Positions 51,344 through 59,908 are shown, counted from the stretch's first letter. The stretch is DNA of 64,000 nt from Streptomyces diacarni (GCF_003323715.1 NZ_QOIN01000055.1:1-64000); one strand, 5' to 3'. Notes: generated by a model not told the origin, from the letters alone. Program-made: numbers and translations.

Positions 51344-53902
51344 CTACGCGGGCTCGGTGCGGATGCCCAGTTCCCCGTCCGCCACCTCGACCAGCAGCCG
51401 GGTGTGCGGCTGGAGTTCGCCGCCCAGCAGCATGCGGGAGAGCCGGTTGTCGACCTCGCGCTGGATCGTGCGGCGCAGCGGCCGGGCGCCGTACTCGGGC
51501 TGGTAGCCCTGCCGGGCCAGCCAGTCGACGGCCTCGGGGGTGAAGTCGATCGACAGGTCCTGGGCGTGCACCCGGCGCCGGGTCTCCTCCAGCAGCATGT
51601 CGGTGATCTGGCGCAGCTGCGTGTCGTCGAGCCGGCGGAAGATCACGATCTCGTCGATGCGGTTGAGGAACTCGGGACGGAAGTGTTCCCGCAACGGGCG
51701 CAGCACCCGCTCGCGCCTGGCCTCCTCGTCGGCCTCGTCGCCCTGGCCGAAGCCGAGGACGGCGCCGCGCCCCGTGACGGCCTCGGAGCCCAGGTTGCTC
51801 GTCATCACGATGACGGTGTTGGAGAAGTCCACCGTCCGGCCCTGCGAGTCGGTCAGCCGCCCGTCGTCCAGCACTTGGAGCAGCATGTTGAAGACGTCGG
51901 GGTGGGCCTTCTCGATCTCGTCCAGCAGGAGCAGCGAGTACGGGTTGCGCCGCACCGTCTCGGTCAGCTGCCCGGCCTCCTCGTGGCCGACGTACCCGGG
52001 CGGGGCGCCGACGAGCCGGCTGACGGTGTGCCGCTCCTGGTACTCGCTCATGTCCAGCCGCACCATCTTCTCGTCGCTGCCGAACAGGGCCTCGGCCAGC
52101 GCCCGCGCCAGCTCCGTCTTGCCGACGCCGGTGGGGCCGAGGAAGAGGAAGCTGCCGATCGGCCGCTGCGGGTCGGCCAGCCCGGCGCGCGAGCGCAGTA
52201 CGGAGTCCGCGACGGCGGTGACGGCCTCGTCCTGGCCGATGACCCGCCCGCGCAGGTGCTCCTCGAGGCCGAGCAGCCGGTCCTTCTCGTCCTGCGTCAG
52301 GTTGCTGAGCGGGATGCCGGTCTGGCGGGAGATGATGTCGGCGATGTCCTCCACCGTGACCTCGGCGATCCGGTGGTCGCCCCGGCTCTCCTGCTTGCTC
52401 TCGTCGCGGCCGATGGACTCCTCCAGCTCGGTGAGCCGGTCGCGCAGCTGCTTGGCCTGCTCGTAGTCCTCGGCGGCGACGGCCTGGTCCTTGTCCCTGC
52501 GGGCCTGTTCGGCCTCGCGCTCCAGCGCCCGCACATCGGTCCCGCGGGTGGCCGTGCGCAGCCGCACCCGGGCCCCCGCCTGGTCCAGCAGATCGATGGC
52601 CTTGTCCGGCAGGAAGCGTCCGGTCAGATACCTGTCGGACAGCTCCACCGCCGCGACCAGCGCCTCGTCGGTGTAGCGGACCTGGTGGTGCGCCTCGTAG
52701 CGGTCGCGCAGCCCGCGCAGGATCTCGATGGCGTCCGCGACGGTGGGCTCGGGCACCAGCACGGGCTGGAAGCGCCGGGCGAGCGCCGCGTCCTTCTCGA
52801 TGTGGCGGCGGTGCTCCTCCAGCGTCGTGGCGCCGATGACGTGCAGCTCGCCGCGGGCGAGCGGCGGCTTGAGCATGTTGCTCGCGTCCATCGAGCCGCC
52901 CTCGGAGCCGCCGCCCGCGCCGACGACGGTGTGCAGCTCGTCGATGAAGACGATCAGGTCGTCGGTGTGGGCGCGGATCTCGTCGATGAGCCCGGTCAGC
53001 CGCTCCTCGAAGTCGCCGCGGTAGCGGGTCCCGGCGACGATGCTGCCGAAGTCGAGCTGGACGACGCGGCGGCCCAGCAGGTTGTCCGGCACGTCGCCCT
53101 CGGCGATGCGCTGGGCCAGCCCCTCGACCACGGCGGTCTTGCCCACCCCCGCCTCGCCGATCAGCACCGGGTTGTTCTTGCCCCGGCGGGCGAGGATCTC
53201 GATGGTCTGCTCGATCTGCTCGTCCCGCCCGATGACCGGGTCGATGCGGCCCTCGCGGGCCAGTTCCGTCAGGTCGCGGCCGTACTTGTCGAGGTTGGGG
53301 GTGTTGCTCTCCCCCGTCTGCCGCGTCCGCCCCGCCGGTGCCTCGGGCCCGCCCTGGCTTGCCCCGCCGGATCCGCCGCCGGCGCGTGCGGAGCCCGGAT
53401 CGAACCGGGCCGCGTTGAGGATCCGTCCCGCCGTGGAGTCGCGGTTGGCCGCCAGCGCGACGAGGACGTGCTCGGCGCCGATGTAGGAGGCGCCGCGGGA
53501 GCGGGCGATCTCGTGCGCGTCCAGCAGGGCCCGCTTCACCGCGGGGCTGACGGATATGGAGCTGCGTGGCGGGCCCTCGTCCGCGACCCGGTCGATCTCG
53601 GCGGCCAGCGCGTCGGGGTCGGCCCCGGCCCGCTCGACCATGCTGTGGGTCGGCTCCGCCGCGAGCGCCGCACGCAGCAGGTGCTCGGTGTCCAGATCGC
53701 TGCTGCCGTGCTGGGCCGCGTACGAGGCCGCGTCGGTGACGAGCTGCCGGGCCGGCTCGCTCATCAGGCGGAAGAAGTCGAAGTGGCGCGGGTCCCCGCG
53801 CTGCCCGCCGGCCCCGGACGGAGTGCCCCCGAGGAAACGCGCGACGAACTCTTCGAACGGGTCCCGACCGAAGCCTCCGGGACCCATGTACCCGCTGGTC
53901 AT
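51344..53902 (-). CDS. ClpC/ClpB-like AAA+ unfoldase
   Basis: This 852-residue Hsp100 ATPase has a Gly-rich N-terminal leader and a Clp N-domain (about residues 45-185, two repeats). The first AAA domain has Walker A GEAGVGKTAVVEGLAQ and Walker B LIVFIDELHTVVGAG. A short UVR-like middle segment (EDYEQAKQLRDRLTELEE) replaces the long ClpB M-domain. The second AAA domain has Walker A GPTGVGKTELARALAE and LLLLDEIEKAHPDVFN. A LGF tripeptide in GAVLGFGQG, at the place of the ClpP-binding loop of ClpC, suggests it can dock to ClpP. It lies 171 bases downstream of gvpK on the same strand and is a second, non-housekeeping-like copy. Confidence 0.87.
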   Translation of the reverse strand: MTSGYMGPGGFGRDPFEEFVARFLGGTPSGAGGQRGDPRHFDFFRLMSEPARQLVTDAASYAAQHGSSDLDTEHLLRAALAAEPTHSMVERAGADPDALAAEIDRVADEGPPRSSISVSPAVKRALLDAHEIARSRGASYIGAEHVLVALAANRDSTAGRILNAARFDPGSARAGGGSGGASQGGPEAPAGRTRQTGESNTPNLDKYGRDLTELAREGRIDPVIGRDEQIEQTIEILARRGKNNPVLIGEAGVGKTAVVEGLAQRIAEGDVPDNLLGRRVVQLDFGSIVAGTRYRGDFEERLTGLIDEIRAHTDDLIVFIDELHTVVGAGGGSEGGSMDASNMLKPPLARGELHVIGATTLEEHRRHIEKDAALARRFQPVLVPEPTVADAIEILRGLRDRYEAHHQVRYTDEALVAAVELSDRYLTGRFLPDKAIDLLDQAGARVRLRTATRGTDVRALEREAEQARRDKDQAVAAEDYEQAKQLRDRLTELEESIGRDESKQESRGDHRIAEVTVEDIADIISRQTGIPLSNLTQDEKDRLLGLEEHLRGRVIGQDEAVTAVADSVLRSRAGLADPQRPIGSFLFLGPTGVGKTELARALAEALFGSDEKMVRLDMSEYQERHTVSRLVGAPPGYVGHEEAGQLTETVRRNPYSLLLLDEIEKAHPDVFNMLLQVLDDGRLTDSQGRTVDFSNTVIVMTSNLGSEAVTGRGAVLGFGQGDEADEEARRERVLRPLREHFRPEFLNRIDEIVIFRRLDDTQLRQITDMLLEETRRRVHAQDLSIDFTPEAVDWLARQGYQPEYGARPLRRTIQREVDNRLSRMLLGGELQPHTRLLVEVADGELGIRTEPA

Positions 53903-54073
53903 GGAGTATCCGTCCCGCTGACCCGACCGAGCCGGGCCACGCTGTGTCGACTGCGAAGTGGCTACCGACCGGGGTTCCCGTGAACGCCCGCACCACACGC
54001 GTACGACGGCACCGACCGTGACGACCCCGCGTGCGCGGGCGCTCACGTCCGGTGTGCCGGGTCTGGCCGCCCC

Positions 54074-54406
54074 TCACCGCTCCAGGAGGGTTCCCAGCGG
54101 GCCGAGGTCGAGATTCAGGTCGTCCCGCGTCAGCCCGTGCTGGACGCACAGTTCGTCCATGCGCTCGTCCAGCAGCATCAGCGTCGTCCCGATCCGCTCG
54201 ATCTGGTCGTCCGAGACGTCCCCCAGATCGCAGCGGTGCAGCGCCTGGCGCTCCATGAGCTGACGCAGCAGTTCGACGACGGTCAGCACGAGGCACACCA
54301 GGTCCCGGCCCACCCGGTCGGGGTCCAGCTCCAGCCGGCCGGTCCGGCCCTCGGACGCGGGGCGGTGCACGGCACCGGGCGGATCGCGAGGGTCCGACGT
54401 TGTCAC
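54074..54406 (-). CDS. gvpK: Gas vesicle protein GvpK
   Basis: This 110-residue protein contains the GvpK core: GRLELDPDRVGRDLVCLVLTVVELLRQLMERQALHRCD, here quoted in parts, followed by ERIGTTLMLLDERMDELC and the C-terminal DLNLDLGPLGTLL. It is an accessory protein needed for vesicle assembly. The GTG start at 54406 overlaps the gvpS stop (GTGA), so translation is coupled. It is the last gene of the gvp cluster; the ClpC-like ATPase follows after 171 bases. Confidence 0.92.
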   Translation of the reverse strand: MTTSDPRDPPGAVHRPASEGRTGRLELDPDRVGRDLVCLVLTVVELLRQLMERQALHRCDLGDVSDDQIERIGTTLMLLDERMDELCVQHGLTRDDLNLDLGPLGTLLER

Positions 54407-54642
54407 AGCGGCCCCCCGTCTCCCCAGGGAGCCGCGACCCGCTCGTTGACGGACGAGAGCAGCGCGTTCAGCGAGAGCCGCACCAGCGGCACCTCCGCGA
54501 TCGCCAGCACCAGGTCACCGCTGACCACCACTCCGGTGTTGAGCACCCGGTCCAGCAGATCCACCAGCGGAACGCCGAGCGGCGCCCCGCTGTCCGGGCC
54601 CTCCCACCGCACCACCTCGCCCACGTGCTCACCCACGGGCAT
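54403..54642 (-). CDS. gvpS: Gas vesicle protein GvpS (GvpA paralogue)
   Basis: This 79-residue member of the GvpA/J/M/S family has the core VPLVDLLDRVLNTGVVVSGD, then LVLAIAEVPLVRLSLNALLSS. That is the amphipathic helix-strand-strand pattern of the shell protein. Such minor paralogues are thought to act at the vesicle tips or in nucleation. ATG 54642 was chosen because GGAGG lies eight bases before it; the in-frame GTG at 54651 overlaps that site. The start lies within the end of gvpL and the stop overlaps gvpK. Confidence 0.88.
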   Translation of the reverse strand: MPVGEHVGEVVRWEGPDSGAPLGVPLVDLLDRVLNTGVVVSGDLVLAIAEVPLVRLSLNALLSSVNERVAAPWGDGGPL

Positions 54643-55552
54643 CGCGCTCACCTCCGTCCACGAACGAGTACGGCACCCACGGACCGGTCAGCTCCACCTC
54701 GACGCCCCGGCACTCCGGACGCTCCCGCACGGCCCCGACGGCCTCGGCGACCTCGTCCCGCCGCCCCTCGGCCACCAGATACGCCGCGTTGAGCAGCTGC
54801 GCTCCACGGCCGCCGGTGACGGCCGTGTCGTGCGAACGCAGCCGCCGGCTCGCCACGGCGAGGCCGCCCAGCGCCCGGTCCACCGCCTCGGCGGCGCCCA
54901 GACCCGCCTCCTGCCGCTGCTCCCGCTCCTGCCGCACACCCCGCAGCCGCTCCAGGTAGGCGTGCCCTGGGCGTGCGGCGGTGCCTCGCGCGGCTTTGTC
55001 GTCGGGGCCGTCGGGCGCCGCCACACGCCCGGGCGTGCCCGTACCGGCATTCCGCCGCTCCGTGCCCGGGCCGCGCCGGACCTCCCGGCCCGCGTAGACC
55101 TTCACGCCCCATTCGACCCGCCCGGCGATCCGCCGCAACGCGTCCAGGAAACGGCTCGCGTCGGCGCTCAGTGCGGCGCGTGCCCGCCCGTCACCCAGGT
55201 AGAGCGTGGCGAGAGGCAGCGGAAGCGTCGCCGCGGTGGCGGCCGCGGCGGCGATCACGGCGTGATGGGCGCGGGCGCAGCGCTCCAGCTCCGCCCGGTC
55301 ACCCAGCCGCTCCCGCAGGGCTTCCTCGCCGAACGAGGCGGCGGGCACGTCCTGCACCACGGCCTCCAGCGCGCCGAAACGCAGCAGCCGCACGGGAGCG
55401 CCCGGTGCCTGCCCCGGCAGCCCGGCGAACACCTCCGGGTCACAGCCCCGGCAGACGGCGTAGACGTAGGTGGCGGACAGGGCGGCGGGGGAGGAGGCGG
55501 CGGCCGGTGAGGTCTCCGGTCCTGGCCCGGTGCCGCGTACCGTCTGCGTCAT
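54629..55552 (-). CDS. gvpL: Gas vesicle protein GvpL (GvpL/F family)
   Basis: This 307-residue protein has the GvpL/F N-terminal pattern LSATYVYAVCRGCDPEVFAG and VRLLRFGALEAVVQDVPAASF. The later GVEVELTGPWVPYSFV is the signature end of the family. A central insertion of about 45 residues rich in Gly, Pro and Arg (EVRRGPGTERRNAGTGTPGR and on) is longer than in GvpF of the same cluster. The start ATG 55552 overlaps the gvpJ stop by four bases. It acts as an accessory or scaffold protein during vesicle formation. Confidence 0.9.
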   Translation of the reverse strand: MTQTVRGTGPGPETSPAAASSPAALSATYVYAVCRGCDPEVFAGLPGQAPGAPVRLLRFGALEAVVQDVPAASFGEEALRERLGDRAELERCARAHHAVIAAAAATAATLPLPLATLYLGDGRARAALSADASRFLDALRRIAGRVEWGVKVYAGREVRRGPGTERRNAGTGTPGRVAAPDGPDDKAARGTAARPGHAYLERLRGVRQEREQRQEAGLGAAEAVDRALGGLAVASRRLRSHDTAVTGGRGAQLLNAAYLVAEGRRDEVAEAVGAVRERPECRGVEVELTGPWVPYSFVDGGERDARG

Positions 55553-55992
55553 CTGCGCTGCCCTTCCTTGACGTGGTGCCAGCTGTGGCTGCGGCTCTCG
55601 TCCCAGCCCGCGTCCCCGCGCCGGCCCTGGTGGCTCTCCCCGTCGGCCTCCGCCGCCCCCTGCTCCTCCTGGGGCCCGCCCGCCTCCAGTTCGGCGACTC
55701 GTTGCCGCAGCCGCTTGTTCTCGTCCTCGACCGCGTCCCGGTGGGCGCGGGTGGAGAGGGCGGGGTCGGTCTCCCACCAGTTGATGCCGGCTTTCTTCGC
55801 CGTCTCGACGGAGGAGACGAACAGGCGCAGCCGGATGGTCAGCAGTTCGATGTCGAGGAGGTCGATCTTGATGTCTCCGGCGATGACGATGCCCTTGTCG
55901 AGGACGCGTTCGAGGATGTCCGCGAGGTTGGTCGGCCCCGAGGGCGTGGACGGCGCGTGGTTGAGCGGGCGTTCCGCGGTGTGTTCGGTCAC
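55549..55992 (-). CDS. gvpJ: Gas vesicle protein GvpJ (GvpA paralogue with long tail)
   Basis: This 147-residue protein has the shell-protein-like core (about residues 20-75) LADILERVLDKGIVIAGDIK and IDLLDIELLTIRLRLFVSSV. A charged coiled-coil tail follows (EDENKRLRQRVAELEAGG) and a His/Arg-rich end. It is a minor GvpA paralogue believed to take part in nucleation. The start is GTG 55992, 15 bases after the gvpZ stop, and the 3' end overlaps gvpL by four bases. Confidence 0.9.
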   Translation of the reverse strand: MTEHTAERPLNHAPSTPSGPTNLADILERVLDKGIVIAGDIKIDLLDIELLTIRLRLFVSSVETAKKAGINWWETDPALSTRAHRDAVEDENKRLRQRVAELEAGGPQEEQGAAEADGESHQGRRGDAGWDESRSHSWHHVKEGQRR

Positions 55993-56007
55993 GGCCGGCC
56001 GGCCCCC

Positions 56008-57090
56008 TCAACGCCGCCCATCGTCGTCCTCGTCGTCTTCGTCGTCCCCTTCGTCCCCTTCATCCTCGTCGTCGTCTTCGTCGTCCTCGTCATCGAACTC
56101 GTCCCCCTCGTCCTCACCTTCACCGTCGTCCTCGTCCCGGTCGGCACCGCCGTCGTCGTTCTCGTCTGCGTTCTCGTCGTCCTCGCCCGGCTCCCGGCCC
56201 TCGCCGTCGTCGTTTTCCGAGGATTCCTCGCGCTCCCGTCTCTCCTTCTCCTGCTCTTCCTCCTGCTGGACCACCTCGTCGTGGCCGCGGGCGACCTCGC
56301 CGTCGCGGATCTCGCCGCGCCAGCCGTCCACCTCGTCGGACTGGAGCGTGACGTAGCGCTGGAAGTGCTTGAGGTCGAGGCGGAGCCGCCTGCCCTGGGC
56401 GCGCCAGATGTTGCCGGTCTTCTCGAAGAAACCGGACGGGTAGTACTCGACGACCACCGCGACGCGGGTCAGGTTCTCGTCGATGCGGTGGAAGCTGACG
56501 GCGCCGTTCGTGGTGCCCTTCGACCCCTCGGACGACCACACGATCCGCTGATCGGGGATCTGCTCCGAGACGGTCGCCTCGTAGCTGCGGGTCGAGGGCC
56601 AGACGCGCACCTTCCAGGTCGTCTTGGTCTCGTCCTCCTCGTCCTCCTCGTCGCGCGAGACGCTGGAGACGCCGTTCATGAAGCTGCCGAAGTCCTCGAA
56701 CTGCGTGAAGTGGTTGTAGACCACGCGCAGCGGCCGCCCGATGTCGACGTGTTCGATGATGTTGATGGCCTTGAGGTCCCCGGCCTTGCTGCCCCCGCCC
56801 ATGCCGACCGCCTCCTTGGCCTTGCCGGCCACCTTGTCCTTGGCGCTCTTGGCCTTCTCGGAGACCATCGCCTTGACCGGGTTCTCGCCCTTCATGGCGC
56901 GGGCGGCCGTGCCGGCCAGGTCGCCGCCGCCGACTTCCTTGAGTTTCTCCGGGTCGGCGAGGTCCGTGAGCTTGTCGGTGACCTTGCCGACGACCTGTTT
57001 GCCCGACGCGCCCAGATACTCCATGAGCTGCTCACGCAGCTGCTCCAAGGGCGAGCTGCCGCCGCCGCTGTTGCCGCTCTGCTCAGCCAC
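56008..57090 (-). CDS. gvpZ: Gas-vesicle cluster SRPBCC-domain protein GvpZ with long acidic tail
   Basis: This 360-residue protein has an N-terminal helical segment (1-100, MEYLGASGKQVVGKVTDKL). A SRPBCC/polyketide-cyclase-like fold follows (about 105-255: NIIEHVDIGRPLRVVYNHFTQF, WPSTRSYEATVSEQIPDQR, AVVVEYYPSGFFEKTGN). The tail of about 75 residues (285-358) is almost only Asp and Glu with Gly and Asn, extreme even for Streptomyces. This order of genes (O-A-F-G-Y-Z-J-L-S-K) is the Streptomyces gvp cluster, where gvpZ has no proven function. The first eight bases overlap gvpY. Confidence 0.85.
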   Translation of the reverse strand: MAEQSGNSGGGSSPLEQLREQLMEYLGASGKQVVGKVTDKLTDLADPEKLKEVGGGDLAGTAARAMKGENPVKAMVSEKAKSAKDKVAGKAKEAVGMGGGSKAGDLKAINIIEHVDIGRPLRVVYNHFTQFEDFGSFMNGVSSVSRDEEDEEDETKTTWKVRVWPSTRSYEATVSEQIPDQRIVWSSEGSKGTTNGAVSFHRIDENLTRVAVVVEYYPSGFFEKTGNIWRAQGRRLRLDLKHFQRYVTLQSDEVDGWRGEIRDGEVARGHDEVVQQEEEQEKERREREESSENDDGEGREPGEDDENADENDDGGADRDEDDGEGEDEGDEFDDEDDEDDDEDEGDEGDDEDDEDDDGRR

Positions 57091-57781
57091 GGCGCTCCCT
57101 CCTGCGGTCCGAGCGGTCGGCGGATGTCCGCGCCGAACTGCTCGAGGACGCCTTCTTTCGCGGCCTGCCGGCGGATGAGCCGTCGGAGGATGTGCTCTGA
57201 CGTGCGCGTCCTCCGCCGCTGTCCTTGGAGGCCGCCGCCCGTCGGGGGCGCTCGCGCCGCGCCCCGTCCGACGCGCCGGAGCTCTCCCCGCCCTCTCCGC
57301 CGTCCTCGGACCGCTGCCGCTCCCGGGAGCTCTTCTGCCACCTCGCGCCCTCGGCCTCGCCGCTGTCCTCGTCCTCGCCCTCGCCCCGGCCCTCTTCCCG
57401 GCCTTCGCCCCGGCCCTCTTCCCGGCCTTCGCCCCCGTCCTGCTCTCCCTGCCCTCCCTGCCCGTCGTGGCCGCCGAGGCGGTCCGTACGGGCGCGCAGG
57501 GAGTCGGTCAGGCTTTCGATACGGCGGTTGGCGACCGAGCCGGCCGCGGTACGGGCCGCGGCCATCATCTGGTCCTTGACCTGGTCGGCCAGCTCCTCGA
57601 ACTGCGGCGTCTCGGTGATCTTCCGGACGCCCTTGCTGATCAGTTCCTGCGGGTCGAGGCCGAGACGGCGTCCCGCCACCAGCGACCCGACGGCGAGGGC
57701 CAGCTTGGCCTTCTTCGTACGGCCGAGGAGGTAGCCGCCCGCCACCCCCGCGAGGACGGCCGTTTTGCAACTGTCGTTCAT
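57083..57781 (-). CDS. gvpY: Gas-vesicle cluster protein GvpY
   Basis: This 232-residue protein starts MNDSCKTAVLAGVAGGYLLG, a hydrophobic N-terminal segment followed by RTKKAKLALAVGSLVAGRRL. Residues 45-105 form helices (ISKGVRKITETPQFEELADQ). The rest is disordered: Gly/Glu-rich repeats (GREEGRGEGREEGRGEGEDE) and a Ser/Arg/Lys-rich basic end. In Streptomyces clusters this gene is sometimes mislabelled DNA primase; nothing here supports that. The start ATG 57781 overlaps the gvpG stop by four bases. Its basic tail and the acidic tail of GvpZ could interact, which is inference. Confidence 0.82.
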   Translation of the reverse strand: MNDSCKTAVLAGVAGGYLLGRTKKAKLALAVGSLVAGRRLGLDPQELISKGVRKITETPQFEELADQVKDQMMAAARTAAGSVANRRIESLTDSLRARTDRLGGHDGQGGQGEQDGGEGREEGRGEGREEGRGEGEDEDSGEAEGARWQKSSRERQRSEDGGEGGESSGASDGARRERPRRAAASKDSGGGRARQSTSSDGSSAGRPRKKASSSSSARTSADRSDRRRERRG

Positions 57782-58101
57782 GCCTGATTCCTTGCGTTCG
57801 GTGACGTCTCGGTCATGTCGGACGCGGTGCGTGCGGTGGACGTGGTCACGGTGCGGGTGCCGGCCGCGGCGCTCGGTCCGGGCTGTTCCAGCAGGTCGAG
57901 CAGGCGTTCCTCCTCCCGCTCGAACTCCTCCTCGGTGAGCTCCCCCTCCTCGTACGCCCGGTTCAGTTCGCCGAGCTGTGCCCGGACCGTCGCCGGGTCG
58001 TACAGCTCCTGCTCCGCGGCGTCCAGGAGCCGGCCCGCCACCCACTCCACGCCCCGCACGGGCGCCAGCGGCAGGAGCAGTACCCCGCTGAGCAGCCCCA
58101 C
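57778..58101 (-). CDS. gvpG: Gas vesicle protein GvpG
   Basis: This 107-residue protein starts MGLLSGVLLLPLAPVRGVEWVA, the typical GvpG beginning, followed by AEQELYDPATVRAQLGELNRAY and the acidic helix EEGELTEEEFEREEERLLDLL. The last 30 residues are Thr/Ser-rich. GvpG is an accessory assembly protein that binds other Gvp proteins. GTG 58101 lies one base after the gvpF stop, with GGAG five bases before the start, and the 3' end overlaps gvpY. Confidence 0.9.
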   Translation of the reverse strand: MGLLSGVLLLPLAPVRGVEWVAGRLLDAAEQELYDPATVRAQLGELNRAYEEGELTEEEFEREEERLLDLLEQPGPSAAAGTRTVTTSTARTASDMTETSPNARNQA

Positions 58102-58102
58102 G

Positions 58103-58957
58103 TCAGCTCCCCACGGCGGAGGGCCGGACGGCGGGGCCGTCGGGGGAGCCGGGCGCTTCCCCTTCCTCGGACGCCGGGGATGCCGGAGACCCCGGTGGCT
58201 TCGGAGAGCTCCGGGATTCCTCGAACTCCTCCGGCTCCCGGGGGACGAAGCTGTAGCACGGCAGCGGGCCCGTCAGGCGCAGCTCCACCCGCTCCTGGTG
58301 CGCGGCCGCGAACTGTTCCACCGCCGCCCTGAACCGCTCGCCGCGCGCCTGGGGGACGAGGAACGAGGCGTTGAGGACGCATCCGGGGACCTCCGGGCCC
58401 CGCACGACCTCCTCGGCGAGCCGGACCAGCGTGCGCAGCGCCTCGTCGGCGGCCTCGGTGGCGCGGCGGGCCAAGCCCTCGGCGACCGCCTGCCCGAGCC
58501 GCACGTTGCCCTCGTAGGACGGTCGGCGCCGCACGTCCGCCGCGAGCCGCCGCACCCCCGCGTCGTCCCGCACCAGGGCTTCGACTGCGGACTGGACCGG
58601 CATCGCCTTGAGGTTCATCTCGGTGCGGCTCTCCAGGCGCCCGAGCGCCGCGAGGTGGGTCGGCGCCGCCGCACGCACGGCCCGCTCGACCGCGGCCGCG
58701 TCCTCGGCGACCATGCCGAACCGCATCGGCAGCACGGGCCCCTCGGTCCCCAGCGCGGTCAGCAGCTCCTGGTGGGCCATCAGGTCGCGGCGGCGCGCCC
58801 GCAGGTCGGGCGGTACGTCGCTGACGAGGGCCGCGAGCGCGCCCACCGGGAGCAGCCCGACCCGTGCCGGAGGCCTGCCCACGCCCCGGGTGGAAGGCGG
58901 GAGGGTGCGGTCGGCGTGCACGATGCCGTAGACGTAGAGCCGGGACCCTGTGCTCAT
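58103..58957 (-). CDS. gvpF: Gas vesicle protein GvpF (GvpL/F family)
   Basis: This 284-residue GvpL/F-family protein starts MSTGSRLYVYGIVHADRTLP. It has VGLLPVGALAALVSDVPPDL, HQELLTALGTEGPVLPMRFG and the C-terminal RVELRLTGPLPCYSFV. GvpF contacts GvpA during early assembly in other organisms. ATG 58957 was preferred to the GTG at 58963, because AGGAGG lies seven bases before the ATG but only one base before the GTG. A Ser/Pro/Glu-rich tail of about 40 residues follows the domain. The gene begins two bases after the gvpA stop. Confidence 0.91.
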   Translation of the reverse strand: MSTGSRLYVYGIVHADRTLPPSTRGVGRPPARVGLLPVGALAALVSDVPPDLRARRRDLMAHQELLTALGTEGPVLPMRFGMVAEDAAAVERAVRAAAPTHLAALGRLESRTEMNLKAMPVQSAVEALVRDDAGVRRLAADVRRRPSYEGNVRLGQAVAEGLARRATEAADEALRTLVRLAEEVVRGPEVPGCVLNASFLVPQARGERFRAAVEQFAAAHQERVELRLTGPLPCYSFVPREPEEFEESRSSPKPPGSPASPASEEGEAPGSPDGPAVRPSAVGS

Positions 58958-58959
58958 GG

Positions 58960-59466
58960 TCACGCCTCCTGGGTGCGCCGGGCGGCGCGGGAGCCCGCCC
59001 GCGAGGCGGAAGCCGTCCGGGAGCGGGAGCCGGAGCCGCGTCGTGCCCGGGGTGCCTCCTCGGGTTCCTCCTCGTCGGGCGCGTCGTAGTCCTCGCGCTC
59101 GACGTCGTCGTCCTCGTCGCCCATGCCGATGGCGTCCTTGACCTTGCCGCCCACCGACTTGGCGGCCTTCTTGGCGCCGCCCCTGGCCACGCCGCCTGCC
59201 ATGCCGGCGAACAGGTCGGGCACCGTGCGGCTGGAGGCGTCCTGGTTGAGGTCGAGCCGGTTGCAGACCTCGGCGAAGCGGAGGTAGGTGTCGACGCTGG
59301 CGACCACGATGCGGGCGTCGATCTTGAGGATCTCGATCCCCACGAGCGAGACCCGCACGAAGATGTCGATCACCATGCCGCGGTCGAGGATCAGTTCGAG
59401 GACGTCGTAGAGGGTCCCGGCGCGCGGGACGCAGACCGCGGCCTCGTTGTAGGTGGTGGTCGTCAT
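58960..59466 (-). CDS. gvpA: Major gas vesicle shell protein GvpA
   Basis: This 168-residue protein has the shell-forming core GTLYDVLELILDRGMVIDIF, then VRVSLVGIEILKIDARIVVA and SVDTYLRFAEVCNRLDL. The core is very close to GvpA of other bacteria, so it should form the ribbed wall. Unlike the roughly 70-residue cyanobacterial protein it has a long C-terminal extension (residues 75-168) with an acidic stretch (GDEDDDVEREDYDAPDEEE) and a basic end, as is known for Streptomyces. ATG 59466 has GGGAGAGCC before it. Only one copy of gvpA is present. Confidence 0.94.
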   Translation of the reverse strand: MTTTTYNEAAVCVPRAGTLYDVLELILDRGMVIDIFVRVSLVGIEILKIDARIVVASVDTYLRFAEVCNRLDLNQDASSRTVPDLFAGMAGGVARGGAKKAAKSVGGKVKDAIGMGDEDDDVEREDYDAPDEEEPEEAPRARRGSGSRSRTASASRAGSRAARRTQEA

Positions 59467-59500
59467 GGCTGGCTCTCCCTCTCGGACGGGCACGGAGCCG

Positions 59501-59908
59501 TCAGTCGTCGCTCGCGCCGCGCCGGTAGCGCCGGATCCGTCGGTACTGGGCGAGGTGGCCCTTGCTGTCGAGTTCCACCTCGTAGGTCGCCAGCAGGCTG
59601 GTGGTGTCGGGGATGCGCGGCACCTCCAGCACGTCGACGTGCACCCGCCAGCCGTTCTCCGCTCTGCGCACGGCCGAGATGCCCTCGGTCTCGTGCCCGA
59701 TCAGCCGGGTGAGGCTCCGCGACGCGCGCCGCGCGGCCTCCTCGGGCCCCTTGGACGCGTTGGCGGACGCCGAGGTGGAGCCGCTCCTGGTGGCGCCCTT
59801 CGCAGCGGACTTCGACGCGGGCTTCGACGTGGACCTCGAGGCCGTCTTCGCGGCGGACTGAGCGGATGTCGCGGCGGGTCGGGCCCGCTGTTCACGTTGC
59901 TCCGGCAT
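59501..59908 (-). CDS. gvpO: Gas vesicle protein GvpO
   Basis: This 135-residue protein has an Ala/Ser/Lys-rich N-terminal half with repeats (SKPASKSAAKGATRS). The GvpO domain follows (about 60-130), with SRSLTRLIGHETEGISAVRR, GWRVHVDVLEVPRIPDTTSL and LATYEVELDSKGHLAQYRRI, ending RRYRRG. In haloarchaea GvpO is required for vesicle formation. It opens the cluster, 34 bases before gvpA. ATG 59908 is a reasonable start, but no good ribosome-binding site precedes it, and GTG 59935 or ATG 59944 are possible. A 269-base gap separates it from the divergent oxidase genes. Confidence 0.87.
   Translation of the reverse strand: MPEQREQRARPAATSAQSAAKTASRSTSKPASKSAAKGATRSGSTSASANASKGPEEAARRASRSLTRLIGHETEGISAVRRAENGWRVHVDVLEVPRIPDTTSLLATYEVELDSKGHLAQYRRIRRYRRGASDD

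Noticed and set aside
50157..54296. 1379-residue minus-strand open frame
   Set aside because: It is the out-of-frame companion of the ClpC-like gene and the antisense of the MFS gene, with Arg/Ala-rich nonsense composition.
57083..57781. DNA primase label for GvpY
   Set aside because: No primase motif is visible; the protein is a hydrophobic N-terminus with a disordered tail inside a gvp cluster.
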